NCBI RefSeq assembly: GCF_002157875.1
Contig: NZ_CP021376.1
Coordinates: forward strand, 2,830,501-2,894,500
Origin: Oceanisphaera avium
Lineage (GTDB): Bacteria > Pseudomonadota > Gammaproteobacteria > Enterobacterales > Aeromonadaceae
Length of the DNA stretch: 64,000 nucleotides
Direction of reading: 5' to 3'
Position numbers and translations under genes: made by a program. The notes beneath the pieces were generated by a model. The model saw nothing but the letters and a program-made list of their open reading frames with translations. It did not search any database and was not told where the DNA came from. This document shows positions 56,181 through 64,000 of the stretch, piece after piece. The stretch's first letter is position 1, and every line of letters starts with the position of its first letter.

Positions 56181-57751
56181 TTATTCATTGTTGTTAGTTT
56201 TTCTTGCTTGTTTTTCCTTTAGTTCAGCTGAAGGAGGCTTATCGTACGCCTTATCATCTATTATTTGACTGCGCCCTCTAAGCTTAGCGGCATACAAGTA
56301 GCGATCGGCACGTTGTAATAAATGCTGAATATCGTCTTCTTTATGAGCTTCTATTAAACCGCCGCTAAAGGTAAACGGAATGGTTTTATCGGACAGATAT
56401 AAAGGGTTAGCAATAATAGTATCTAATAAACGCTGGGCTAAAGGGAGCGCTTGGGCACGACGGGTCTCGGGGAGAATAAGTAAAAATTCCTCACCGCCAA
56501 TACGCGCTAAAAAATCTGAAGCGCGCAATGTATTGCGTGCCGTATGTGAAAAATACGCCAATACCTGATCGCCCACATCATGGCCATGGCGATCGTTAAC
56601 GGCCTTAAAAAAGTCCAGATCTAACAGCACCACACAAAAATACTGATCATAGCTTCGCAACTGTAATAACTCTTGTCCTAATCGGCTATATGCCGCTCGT
56701 CTATTAGGGCATTGAGTGAGCGTGTCGGTGTCTGCTAGGTGACTCAGCTGGCTGTTTAAACGTAATAATTCCTGATGCGTGCTGTGCATAGCGCGTTGCT
56801 GGCGCCGATTACGCCTTAAGGTGAGAAAGCTTAATAAGCCCCCCACGTCGCTCCTGTGGTAGTGACAGCAATAATAGCGGCCAGTTTATTTTTTATCTCA
56901 GCTTGGTGCAGTATCTGGCTGCTATCGGCTAAGGCGTGCAGTGTTAAGCCTTGCTGAAGACTGGGCTGATTGAGCCACAAACTGGGAGTTTGCTCTTCCC
57001 CCAGTAATAAGATTTGCGGCTGTAGAGCACTGGTAGTGAGTGCTAAGCCGGAAGAGTCTGACTTAGGTGTGGCGCTGGGGAGCGTCACTCCAAGAAATTG
57101 ATGGCCTAACCACTGTGACTCATCAGCGTATAAAATCGTGTTTTCTTGATTAGTAATAAGCAAGCGGATCTGCTCAAAGTCATTCCTCGATGTTACAAGC
57201 TTAGTGCCCATCACCAGCGTTAAGCCCCGAGAGTCAGCTAGCGGTAGGGCATAATAGTGGCGAGTATGTTGGCGCTCAGTATCTAGTATTAATCGTGTCC
57301 AGGAGCGGGCTTTTGCTAGCTCTGCGCTTTGTGCTAACCACTTGTTAAGATTGATAGGATCAATGGCATCACGACTTTTTAGCCATACTTTACCTTGTTT
57401 ATCTAATAGCCAAATACCCAGTAATTCAAATTGGTGGTGAAAGGTGTCTAAGTCACTTTGCAATACATTTTTTGCTGCGCGGTGGCTGACTACTCGCTGA
57501 GTGCTGGAAAGCTCGCTGAGAGTTTGCGCTAATAAATGAAGATGACTGCTGCTATTGACCAGCGCTTGATTAGTGGTGTTGATCACGGCGTGGCTTTGTG
57601 AGGAAAGGGTTTCTATTTGCTGTTGTAAACGTAGTTCAAGCCAATAGCGGCTGCCAAACCCGCTGACTAATAATAATGTGAATAGCAAGAGTAAACTGGC
57701 ACACCACACATAGGGATCAGATGACAAAGTGCGAGAAGATGAGCTGGGCAT
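56181..57751 (-). pseudogene. Membrane diguanylate cyclase (GGDEF), frameshifted
   Basis: Read on the minus strand, the first part (57751 to about 56845) encodes a short tail, a first membrane span (L-L-L-L-F-T-L-L-L-V) and a periplasmic sensor domain of about 250 residues. It then stops in the second membrane span at T-G-A-T-W-G-A-Y. The rest of that span (G-G-L-L-S-F-L-T-L) and the GGDEF domain lie in another frame, 56846-56181. Adding one G to the six-G run at about 56839-56844 joins the halves as A-T-W-G-G-L-L-S-F. The GGDEF domain is active by motif (R-I-G-G-E-E-F) and keeps an inhibitory I-site (R-A-S-D five residues before). Restored, it would synthesise cyclic di-GMP in response to a periplasmic signal. 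As written, only a membrane-less GGDEF fragment starting at GTG could be made. Confidence 0.87.
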
Positions 57752-57986
57752 GACGTTCCAATGACTAATAATAAAGCAGCCATAACGATAACATACGTTA
57801 TTTGATTGCGGATAATAAGAATTAGAGATGCATAATGCAAACGCTATTTGCATTATGAGCTTAATGTGCGTCTTATAAAGAGCATATAAAGCGCGTATTT
57901 AAGCAGGTTCGCCATACAGTTTTAGCGCTCTTTGAGGTATTATTTACCTTCTACTAATAGAGACACTGCAGTATTAGGAGTAGAGC

Positions 57987-58610
57987 GTGAGTATTATTGG
58001 CCTCCTTATCTTGCTCGGTGGCGCCTGGACGTTTGATTGGCGAAGCTGGCTGGATGATAAAACGCGTCATCATTTATGCTTTGGTGCGGCCATTGCTTTA
58101 GTGCCATTGTGGATGTTGCAAGCAGGTATTAAGCCCGGCCTAGAAGTGCATTTTCTTGGGCTAACGACGGTCGCTCTGCTATTGGGGTGGCGCATGGGCA
58201 TGTTAATGGCCAGCTTAAGCCTAGTGTTAGTGACCAGTTTTGGCTTTGAGCCGTGGAGCTTATTTGGCGCCAATTTATTATTAGGCGTTATCTTGCCGCT
58301 GAGTATGAGTTACTTAATATTTATACTCACCTACAGTTATTTATACCGTCATTTATTTGTTTATATTTTTGTAGCCGGCTTTTTTAATGCAGCCGTCACT
58401 ATCACCTTTAAAACACTGCTTTTTTCGGCCTTTATGGTGTGGACAGACCAACACAGCGCGCGCGTGGTCTTTGATAGTTACCTCAGTGTGTTACCACTGC
58501 TTCTTTTCCCCGAAGCCTTGCTTAATGGCATGGCGATTACGGTGTTAGTGGTATTTAAGCCGCTATGGATGCGTACTTATCGCGATAGAGACTATATTAT
58601 TAATAAATAA
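57987..58610 (+). CDS. CbiM-like energy-coupling permease homologue
   Basis: A 207-residue integral membrane protein with about six spans, resembling the CbiM-type S/M component family of energy-coupling factor (cobalt/nickel-type) transporters. G-L-E-V-H-F-L-G-L-T-T-V-A-L-L-L-G-W and G-A-N-L-L-L-G-V-I-L-P carry the family's pattern, but the N-terminal metal-binding M-H-I-x-D-x-x-L of true CbiM is missing. No CbiN, CbiQ or CbiO genes are nearby. It starts with GTG, TAGGAG six bases upstream. It may work with a distant ATPase or have a different substrate. Confidence 0.7.
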   Translation: MSIIGLLILLGGAWTFDWRSWLDDKTRHHLCFGAAIALVPLWMLQAGIKPGLEVHFLGLTTVALLLGWRMGMLMASLSLVLVTSFGFEPWSLFGANLLLGVILPLSMSYLIFILTYSYLYRHLFVYIFVAGFFNAAVTITFKTLLFSAFMVWTDQHSARVVFDSYLSVLPLLLFPEALLNGMAITVLVVFKPLWMRTYRDRDYIINK

Positions 58611-58671
58611 TATAAGCATTCAGCTCAGCCTCGATGTCTGGTAGGCTAGTTATTCATCCTTTTTATGTGAG

Positions 58672-59412
58672 ATGCAGATGACTCTTAAGCTTTTTCCAGC
58701 CTTAGTGCCGATGTTGGCCATAGGATTATTATCAGCCACCCCCGCGCAAGCGGAAATGAGCCGTAGCGAGTTTCAAAAGCTGGTGCGTGAAACCTTACTT
58801 GAACAGCCTGAAATATTGCGCGAAGCCATTATTAAGCTGGAAGAAAAAGATCAGCTCGCTCAACAAGCTGAGTTTTCTAAGCAGCTTAAGCAACAGTCAG
58901 CGCAGCTGTTTAATAATAAAACCGACGGTATTATGGGTAACCCCAAGGGCAAGTTAGAAGTTGTGTATTTTACCGACTATAACTGCCCTTATTGCCATCG
59001 TATGAATCAAACGCTACTTACCCTTATTAAAGATGAGCCTGAGCTAAAGATCATTGTTAAAGATTTAGGCATCTTAGGCCCAGACTCGGTTCAAGCAGCA
59101 CGGCTTGCACTGGCCACGGCCATGGCGTCGCCTCGTCAATATGAAGAGCTGCATCAAGCCATGATGAGCCAAAAGAAAGTATCCAGTGCCGCCTTAGCGA
59201 GCATTGCCGACAAAGCGGGTCTAGATAGCAAGGCTTTGTTAGCAAAAGCTGAAGATAAGAAAGTGTCTGATAAACTTAATGAAAATTTAAGTTTATTTAG
59301 AAGTTTGGGCTTAAATGGCACGCCGGCGCTGGTCTTCCCAGATGGCACCTTAATTCCTGGCGCTGTGGATATTGGTGGTTTAAAAGATATCTTAAAAGAT
59401 AAAAAATCTTAA
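58672..59412 (+). CDS. ScsC-like DsbA-family thiol oxidoreductase
   Basis: A 246-residue periplasmic protein with a signal peptide cut near P-A-Q-A-E (residue 28). A helical N-terminal region (residues 29-80, S-R-S-E-F-Q-K-L-V-R to Q-Q-S-A-Q-L) resembles the ScsC trimerisation segment, followed by a DsbA-type thioredoxin fold with C105-P-Y-C108 and the cis-proline in N-G-T-P-A-L-V-F. It probably shuffles or forms disulfides; Scs proteins are linked to copper tolerance, and the window holds several copper genes, but none adjacent. No DsbD-like partner is nearby. Confidence 0.85.
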   Translation: MQMTLKLFPALVPMLAIGLLSATPAQAEMSRSEFQKLVRETLLEQPEILREAIIKLEEKDQLAQQAEFSKQLKQQSAQLFNNKTDGIMGNPKGKLEVVYFTDYNCPYCHRMNQTLLTLIKDEPELKIIVKDLGILGPDSVQAARLALATAMASPRQYEELHQAMMSQKKVSSAALASIADKAGLDSKALLAKAEDKKVSDKLNENLSLFRSLGLNGTPALVFPDGTLIPGAVDIGGLKDILKDKKS

Positions 59413-59429
59413 ATGCCATTCAGGTAATA

Positions 59430-59454
59430 AAAAACCGGCCGCAGCCGGTTTTTT
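59430..59454. terminator. Bidirectional terminator, dsbA-like / ycaO
   Basis: AAAACCGGC (59431-59439) pairs with GCCGGTTTT (59444-59452) with a CGCA loop and flanking A/T runs. Confidence 0.93.
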
Positions 59455-59467
59455 ATTGCCTGAGTGG

Positions 59468-61225
59468 CTAGGCCGCGTTGTGGTTGCGCTTTGCCTGTTG
59501 TAATTTTTCATAGACGGCTAATAAGGCTTGGTGGCTTGGAAAGTCCACTAAGCTTTCATCGGCGTGAGTGAGCCCATGAAAACGGGCTTGCCCCGAAATT
59601 TGTGCCCATACTTGGCTCACCGTGTCTTCGCTAAACATGCTGTTAAAGGCTAAGACATATTGAGCCGGATCCCGCTCCTCGCTCAAATGCAGCTCAAGGG
59701 CGGCTTTTAAGCAACGATAATAGCGATGGCGCTCTTCACTAAACACAGAGGCATTAAAACTAAGCGTCCAATCGGCATATTCTAGCGCCAGCGCCAACTC
59801 GCCTGCTGCTAGTGCTAACATGCATTTAAGCTCACCAATGCGCAAAGTATGCCAAGCGCTCCCTTTAGTGGAGGCGATGCCCAGCAACTCGCGCACTCGA
59901 GTAAAGTCATCAAAGCCTTCTTCTTCTAATAACTCATATAAGCCCATCAGTTGCTCAGCATCTGCATCGCTTGCTGGCAAGCTGAGCAAGGTGGCACGCA
60001 GATGCGCGCCCATGTTGTTATTAGCCATGGTGAGATCATCAACTGGATAGATATCTGACATGCCCGGCGCTAAAATTCGACACGCATATACGCCTAAATG
60101 CTCATAATCGGCAATATAAACGGGCTGCTGTAAGCGATTAAAAATGGCCATTAAATGGCTAAATTCTTGTTCTGAAGTTCCACTAAAATCCCAATCTACA
60201 AAGTCATAATCGGCTTGTTCTTGGAATAAATCCCAGCTAATCAGCCCTGAGGAGTCAATAAAGTGAGTTTCCAAATTATGGTGATCCGCTACTTCATCAT
60301 CTGCAAACGAGGGAGGAACAAATACATCTAAGTCTTTAAGGCTACGACCTTGTAAGAGCTCGGTAACCGTGCGCTCTAGCGCTACTTCAAAGCGCGGATG
60401 GGCGCCAAAAGAGGCAAAACAGGTACTGTTAGTGGGATTAAATAACACCACACAAATCACTGGATATTCGCCGCCTAATGAAGCATCAAAGGCATGAATA
60501 GGAAAGCCCTCTGCCTCTAAAGCGGCAATAGGAGCTTGAATATGGGGATAGCGCGCTAATACAGTGTCAGGAATGCGCGGTAAGCTAATGCGCTCGGCAA
60601 TAATACGACTTTTAATACTGCGTTCAAATACCTCTGACAGTCCCTGAGTGCGGGCTTCGGTGCGGGTATTGCCGGCACTCATACCATTAGAGACATATAA
60701 GTTACCGACAATATTCATTGGTAAATACACGGTGGCTAAATCACTTTGACGCTCAAAGGGGAGGGCGCAAATGCCCCGCTCTTCATTCCCTGATTGCAAG
60801 TCGATCAGCATATCTGCAGTGAGCTCACCCTCTGGATCGTAAAAGCGTCGGGTATAGTCATCCAGCATGCCGCTAGGCAGGCTATTATCCTCGGTTAAGT
60901 TAAACCATCGCTCATTGGGATAATGCACAAACTCGGCGTTAGCAAGGCCTTGGCCTAGATAGAAATCTGCAAAAAAGTAGTTAGTCGCTAAGCGTTCAAA
61001 GTATTCACCTAAGGCTGAGGCGAGGGCGGCTTTTTTACTGGCGCCTTTCCCATTGGTAAAGCATAAACCACAACTTTTATCGCGAATATGCACCGACCAC
61101 ACGTTAGGCACGGGATTAAGCCAAGAAGCTTCTTCAATATCAAAGCCAAGCGTGCTGAGCTGTTGCTGAAAATAGCGAATAGAGTCTTCCAGCGCAGCGT
61201 CTTTGCTAGGAATGAATGTTTTCAT
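59468..61225 (-). CDS. ycaO: YcaO-family protein
   Basis: A 585-residue stand-alone YcaO protein of nearly the same length as E. coli YcaO (586), which potentiates beta-methylthiolation of ribosomal protein S12 by RimO. The ATP-binding YcaO core is visible: G-K-G-A-S-K-K-A-A-L-A-S-A-L-G-E-Y-F-E-R, M-S-A-G-N-T-R-T-E-A-R-T-Q-G-L-S-E-V-F-E-R and L-E-R-T-V-T-E-L-L-Q-G-R. The C-terminal helical extension (about 420-585) is a TPR-like tail also seen in the E. coli protein. There are no azole- or thioamide-peptide cluster partners around it, so a RiPP role is unlikely. It is monocistronic. Confidence 0.93.
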   Translation of the reverse strand: MKTFIPSKDAALEDSIRYFQQQLSTLGFDIEEASWLNPVPNVWSVHIRDKSCGLCFTNGKGASKKAALASALGEYFERLATNYFFADFYLGQGLANAEFVHYPNERWFNLTEDNSLPSGMLDDYTRRFYDPEGELTADMLIDLQSGNEERGICALPFERQSDLATVYLPMNIVGNLYVSNGMSAGNTRTEARTQGLSEVFERSIKSRIIAERISLPRIPDTVLARYPHIQAPIAALEAEGFPIHAFDASLGGEYPVICVVLFNPTNSTCFASFGAHPRFEVALERTVTELLQGRSLKDLDVFVPPSFADDEVADHHNLETHFIDSSGLISWDLFQEQADYDFVDWDFSGTSEQEFSHLMAIFNRLQQPVYIADYEHLGVYACRILAPGMSDIYPVDDLTMANNNMGAHLRATLLSLPASDADAEQLMGLYELLEEEGFDDFTRVRELLGIASTKGSAWHTLRIGELKCMLALAAGELALALEYADWTLSFNASVFSEERHRYYRCLKAALELHLSEERDPAQYVLAFNSMFSEDTVSQVWAQISGQARFHGLTHADESLVDFPSHQALLAVYEKLQQAKRNHNAA

Positions 61226-61410
61226 GAGAGTCTCGAGTGATCGGCAAAAAGGGGGCAGATCCTAACCCGAGGTGATTTTATGAACAAGTTTTGTTTATGT
61301 AAGACGCCTAGATTCCATGGTTAGCGCTTACGCTATTAGATTGGCAAAAGTCAGAGATGGGGTTAAAGCTTACCTCTTCACGGCTCAGCGTTCCTCACTC
61401 ATTCGCACAT

Positions 61411-61436
61411 AAAAAAGCCCACCGAGTGGTGGGCTT
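61411..61436 (-). terminator. Terminator of asd
   Basis: AAGCCCACC (61415-61423) pairs with GGTGGGCTT (61428-61436); the A-run at 61411-61416 gives T's on the minus strand after asd. Confidence 0.93.
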
Positions 61437-61465
61437 AAGCTGCTTAACGTGAGGTTAAGTTAAAT

Positions 61466-62569
61466 TTATGGCAGTAAGTGCAGCATGCGGCGTAATGGCT
61501 CGGCCGCGCCCCATAATAACTGATCACCGACTGAGAAAGCCGACAGATACTCAGGCCCCATATTCAGCTTTCGTAAACGGCCCACGGGAACCTTAAGCGT
61601 GCCGGTAACGGCGGCGGGTGTTAACTGCTCCATCGAGGCTTGGCGTTCATTGGGAACCACTTGTACCCAGTCATTATTGGCCGCTAAGATTTGTTCAATG
61701 TCGCTAATAGGCAGATCTTTTTTCAACTTAATGGTGAAAGACTGACTGTGACAGCGCAGCGCACCAATACGCACACACAAGCCATCAATAGGTATCGGTT
61801 GGCTGTTACCAAGAATTTTATTGGTCTCGGCTTGGCCTTTCCATTCTTCACGGCTTTGGCCATTTTCTAACTGAGTGTCTATCCAAGGGATCAGGCTGCC
61901 AGCCAAAGGCACACCGAAGTTGTCAACGGGTAAGTCACCGCTGCGGGTTTTTTCTGTGACTTTACGCTCTAATTCCAAAATAGCAGAAGCGGGATCCGCT
62001 AATTCCTCTGCCACTTCATCGCGTAATATACCCATTTGGTTAATCAGCTCACGCATATGGCGCGCACCGCCACCCGAGGCTGCCTGATAAGTGGAGACGG
62101 CAATCCATTCTACTAAGTCTTGTTCAAATAAGCCGCCCAGCGCCATCATCATTAAGCTGACGGTACAGTTACCGCCGACGAAGGTTTTAGTGCCCTTCGC
62201 CAGTGCATTTTGGACGTGCTTACCGTTTACCGGATCTAAGACGATCACCGCTTCATCGTCCATGCGCAGCGCCGAGGCGGCATCAATCCAGTAGCCATTC
62301 CAACCTGCAGCGCGCAGTTTTGGATACACTTCATTGGTGTAATCCCCACCTTGACAGGTAAGAATAACATCCAGCTCTTTTAAAGCATTGATATCAAAGG
62401 CGTTCTGCAGCGTACCGGCGTCGGTGCCAAAATCAGGGGCGGGTTGACCCGCTTGCGAAGTGGTAAAAAAGACCGGTTTAATGCGCGAGAAATCACCTTC
62501 TTCAACCATGCGGCTCATTAATACTGAACCCACCATACCGCGCCAACCGACCAGACCTACAGTTTTCAT
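61466..62569 (-). CDS. asd: Aspartate-semialdehyde dehydrogenase
   Basis: Asd reduces aspartyl phosphate to aspartate semialdehyde with NADPH, the branch point to lysine/diaminopimelate, threonine and methionine. From the ATG at 62569 the protein has 367 residues, as in enteric Asd. The catalytic cysteine is C135 (V-G-G-N-C-T-V-S), as in E. coli, and [10 protein letters not shown] binds the cofactor. The substrate-binding histidine and arginine lie in [15 protein letters not shown] precedes the start; the longer frame from 62605 is not needed. It is downstream of lysO on the same strand, with a 188-base gap. Confidence 0.96.
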   Translation of the reverse strand: MKTVGLVGWRGMVGSVLMSRMVEEGDFSRIKPVFFTTSQAGQPAPDFGTDAGTLQNAFDINALKELDVILTCQGGDYTNEVYPKLRAAGWNGYWIDAASALRMDDEAVIVLDPVNGKHVQNALAKGTKTFVGGNCTVSLMMMALGGLFEQDLVEWIAVSTYQAASGGGARHMRELINQMGILRDEVAEELADPASAILELERKVTEKTRSGDLPVDNFGVPLAGSLIPWIDTQLENGQSREEWKGQAETNKILGNSQPIPIDGLCVRIGALRCHSQSFTIKLKKDLPISDIEQILAANNDWVQVVPNERQASMEQLTPAAVTGTLKVPVGRLRKLNMGPEYLSAFSVGDQLLWGAAEPLRRMLHLLP

Positions 62570-62757
62570 ATTCAAATGTCCTTCCTTTGGAAGTAAATAA
62601 ATCAAATTCTCTATTCACAATACTGATTGAGCGCCAAGGTGCAAGAAATAAAGGGAAATTCCTACTATAACCGCCTAATTTAGCTTCATTTAGCTCTAAA
62701 GAGTCGTTTAGGGCTGCCATGATGCTATTCCGTTTATAAGCTCAAAATTTGTGCTGT

Positions 62758-63663
62758 TTAAGCGAAAGTTAAAAATCCCAGCATAAAAAGCGGCGCAGCT
62801 AAGCTTAAAATAAAGCCAGAGACAATGGCGACAGGGACCACAGCCACGCCGCCTGAGCGTTGTAGCACCGGCAACGTAAAATCCAGTGCGGTCGCTGCCC
62901 CATAGCCAATGGCCGTACAAGGAAAGCGCCGCATTAGAGTGGGGATCAGCATAATAGCCAATAGCTCGCGCAATAGGTCGTTAATAAACGCCGCGCTCCC
63001 CAGCACGGGCCCGAGTTGATCGCTAATTAAAATACCTGATAGCGAATACCAGCCATAACCAGACGCGAGTGCTAAGCCGTGAGCCAATGGCATATTGAGT
63101 AACCAAGCGCCTGCCAGCCCCCCTAGCCAAGAGCTAACTAACACTAAGCCCGCTATTTTTAGGCCCCAGGGGTTGAGTAAAATTTGGCGTAGCGTCAAGC
63201 CAGAGTTTCGAAGCTGAATGCCAATTAATAATAACAGCAAGATAAGTGCGGCTTCACTGAAGGTATCTACCGCAAAGGTATCTTTATCTAGCCATTGTCC
63301 TAGCAAGACACCGGCTAGAATAACCGAACATAGCCACACCGAGTCTAAGAGTAAGCGCCACTTACTTAATAGCGGCTGGCCAGCTTGAGTGGCTAATCGC
63401 TGGCGGCGCGAGTCTAGCCACCATAGTGCGCTCATATTTGCCAAGCTGATACAGGCTACCAGTACTAAACTCACGCTAAAAATAGTACCCAAGTGCTGAC
63501 TTAAGTTATCAACGAACGCTAGGCTAATGCCCATTAAAAATAAAATTAAATACACCATGCGTGCTACCGCTAAGTCGAGTAGGCGCAAGATAGGGCGAGC
63601 ATGACAGGGGATGCAATAACCTAAAGCTAAGGGTAATAACACCAGCAGTAAACCGGAATACAT
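62758..63663 (-). CDS. lysO: Lysine exporter LysO family protein
   Basis: A 301-residue inner-membrane protein of the LysO (YbjE, DUF340) family, which exports L-lysine in E. coli. About eight hydrophobic spans are present. Family marks are M-G-I-S-L-A-F near residue 45 and the re-entrant loop stretch A-S-G-Y-G-W-Y-S-L-S-G-I-L-I, followed by G-S-A-A-F-I-N-D-L-L-R-E-L. The gene directly precedes asd, which feeds lysine synthesis, so the two may share lysine-linked regulation. No lysine riboswitch could be recognised upstream. Confidence 0.9.
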   Translation of the reverse strand: MYSGLLLVLLPLALGYCIPCHARPILRLLDLAVARMVYLILFLMGISLAFVDNLSQHLGTIFSVSLVLVACISLANMSALWWLDSRRQRLATQAGQPLLSKWRLLLDSVWLCSVILAGVLLGQWLDKDTFAVDTFSEAALILLLLLIGIQLRNSGLTLRQILLNPWGLKIAGLVLVSSWLGGLAGAWLLNMPLAHGLALASGYGWYSLSGILISDQLGPVLGSAAFINDLLRELLAIMLIPTLMRRFPCTAIGYGAATALDFTLPVLQRSGGVAVVPVAIVSGFILSLAAPLFMLGFLTFA

Positions 63664-63934
63664 AATAGGTCATTCTCGTAGACGAAAAGCTCAATAAAGA
63701 GGTATTAAGGTATGTGCTCAGCATACGTGAGCAGCACTTGCTTAGCTACGCAGCCTATAGGCATCTCAGCATAAACTTGCGCGCGAGCACGAAACGCTCT
63801 TAAGAAGCTCGCCGGCAGTTGTTATTGACTAAAGCAGGTGATAGCTTTTATAGCTCGTTAATTAGTTGTTAAATCATAGCTTGTTTTGCGTTGCCCGCCT
63901 GGTAGGTTTGGCTGTAGCACTAAGGAACAGTGAG
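63664..63934. other. Divergent region lysO / ABC ATPase
   Basis: These 271 bases carry the promoters of lysO (minus) and the ABC gene (plus). One hairpin, GTGCT with AGCAC near 63713-63738, is seen. No riboswitch or known operator is recognised. Confidence 0.4.
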
Positions 63935-64000
63935 ATGGATAAAGCCGCCCTTGAAGTTGTGGGTCTGCATAAGGATTTTGGACCGCTACAAGTATTAAAA
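63935..64000 (+). CDS. Amino-acid ABC transporter ATP-binding protein (partial)
   Basis: The window ends 22 codons into this gene. The start M-D-K-A-A-L-E-V-V-G-L-H-K-D-F-G-P-L-Q-V-L-K matches the N-terminus of polar-amino-acid ABC ATPases (HisP/GlnQ/ArtP group), where L-E-V-x-x-L-H-K-x-F-G-x-x-x-V-L-K is usual. AAGGAACAGTGAG lies before the ATG. The Walker A motif and everything after it are outside the window, so the substrate group is inferred. Confidence 0.72.
   Translation, partial: MDKAALEVVGLHKDFGPLQVLK

Noticed and set aside
59468..61225. YcaO as the core of a modified-peptide (RiPP) cluster
   Set aside because: Length and domain layout match the E. coli stand-alone YcaO, and no precursor peptide, dehydrogenase or leader-binding protein is adjacent.
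62502..62720. 72-residue ORF in the lysO-asd gap
   Set aside because: It runs into asd in another frame and has no good ribosome-binding site.
63664..63934. Lysine riboswitch upstream of lysO
   Set aside because: I looked for the conserved lysine-aptamer core and long paired arms on the minus strand and did not see them.

Overview
This window is chromosomal DNA from a gammaproteobacterium. The gene set and order (pabA-astC-astA-astD, purH-purD, hupA, ettA, ycaO, lysO next to asd, a CrbS/CrbR-type pair, a RegB/RegA-type pair) fit an aerobic to facultative member of the Vibrio/Shewanella/Aeromonas side of the class. Something close to Oceanisphaera, Oceanimonas or Zobellella is my guess, but the genus is inferred from overall impression only. 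Coding density is high. I see no rRNA, tRNA, CRISPR array, insertion sequence, prophage or integron. Most of the window is core and metabolic genes, and I found no confidently new multi-gene system; the noteworthy items are local.

Layout. 1-2.4 kb: pterin dehydratase and NAD salvage (phhB, pncB, pncA, minus strand). 2.7-4.7 kb: a DUF2750 protein, a frameshifted zapE, and an unnamed winged-helix regulator. 4.9-9.3 kb: an RND efflux pump (membrane fusion lipoprotein plus inner-membrane permease). 9.3-10.7 kb: an AT-rich stretch with a 2-hydroxyacid dehydrogenase-like gene that lacks the family's active-site arginine. 10.9-15.8 kb: pabA and arginine succinyltransferase-pathway genes astC/argD, astA and astD. 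15.8-19.9 kb: an OprC/NosA-like copper TonB receptor divergent from a RegB/RegA redox two-component system. 20-24.8 kb: a 3-hydroxyisobutyrate dehydrogenase-family enzyme, hupA, an unknown protein, a CbiX/SirB-like chelatase, poxB and a small secreted protein. 24.9-29.5 kb: purH-purD divergent from an NCS2 nucleobase permease. 29.5-33 kb: a copper cassette (copZ-like, cueR, copA) with a textbook CueR promoter.

33-40 kb holds a chromate transporter, an entericidin-like lipoprotein, a glutaredoxin-like protein, a CitE-like lyase, hmp with an FNR/DNR-type palindrome in its promoter, a DUF4202 protein, azlCD and a small beta-barrel. 40.2-44 kb: ettA and a tonB-exbB-exbD operon behind a Fur-like site. 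44.2-49.7 kb: a CBS-pair protein, a BenE permease, rhlE, ugpQ, an SMR exporter and a ChaN-like lipoprotein. 49.8-56.1 kb: a CrbS-type sodium/solute-symporter histidine kinase convergent with a LuxR-type regulator, an MFS transporter and a DUF3108 protein. 56.2-57.8 kb: a frameshifted diguanylate cyclase. 58-64 kb: a CbiM-like permease, an ScsC-like DsbA protein, ycaO, asd, lysO and the start of an amino-acid ABC ATPase that runs off the right edge.

How it fits together: several genes serve metal handling (copper uptake receptor, copper efflux and sensing, TonB energising system, ChaN, chromate transporter) and redox or nitric oxide responses (RegBA, hmp). Both broken genes, zapE and the diguanylate cyclase, are restored by adding a single G to a G-run, so assembly error should be excluded before calling them pseudogenes.
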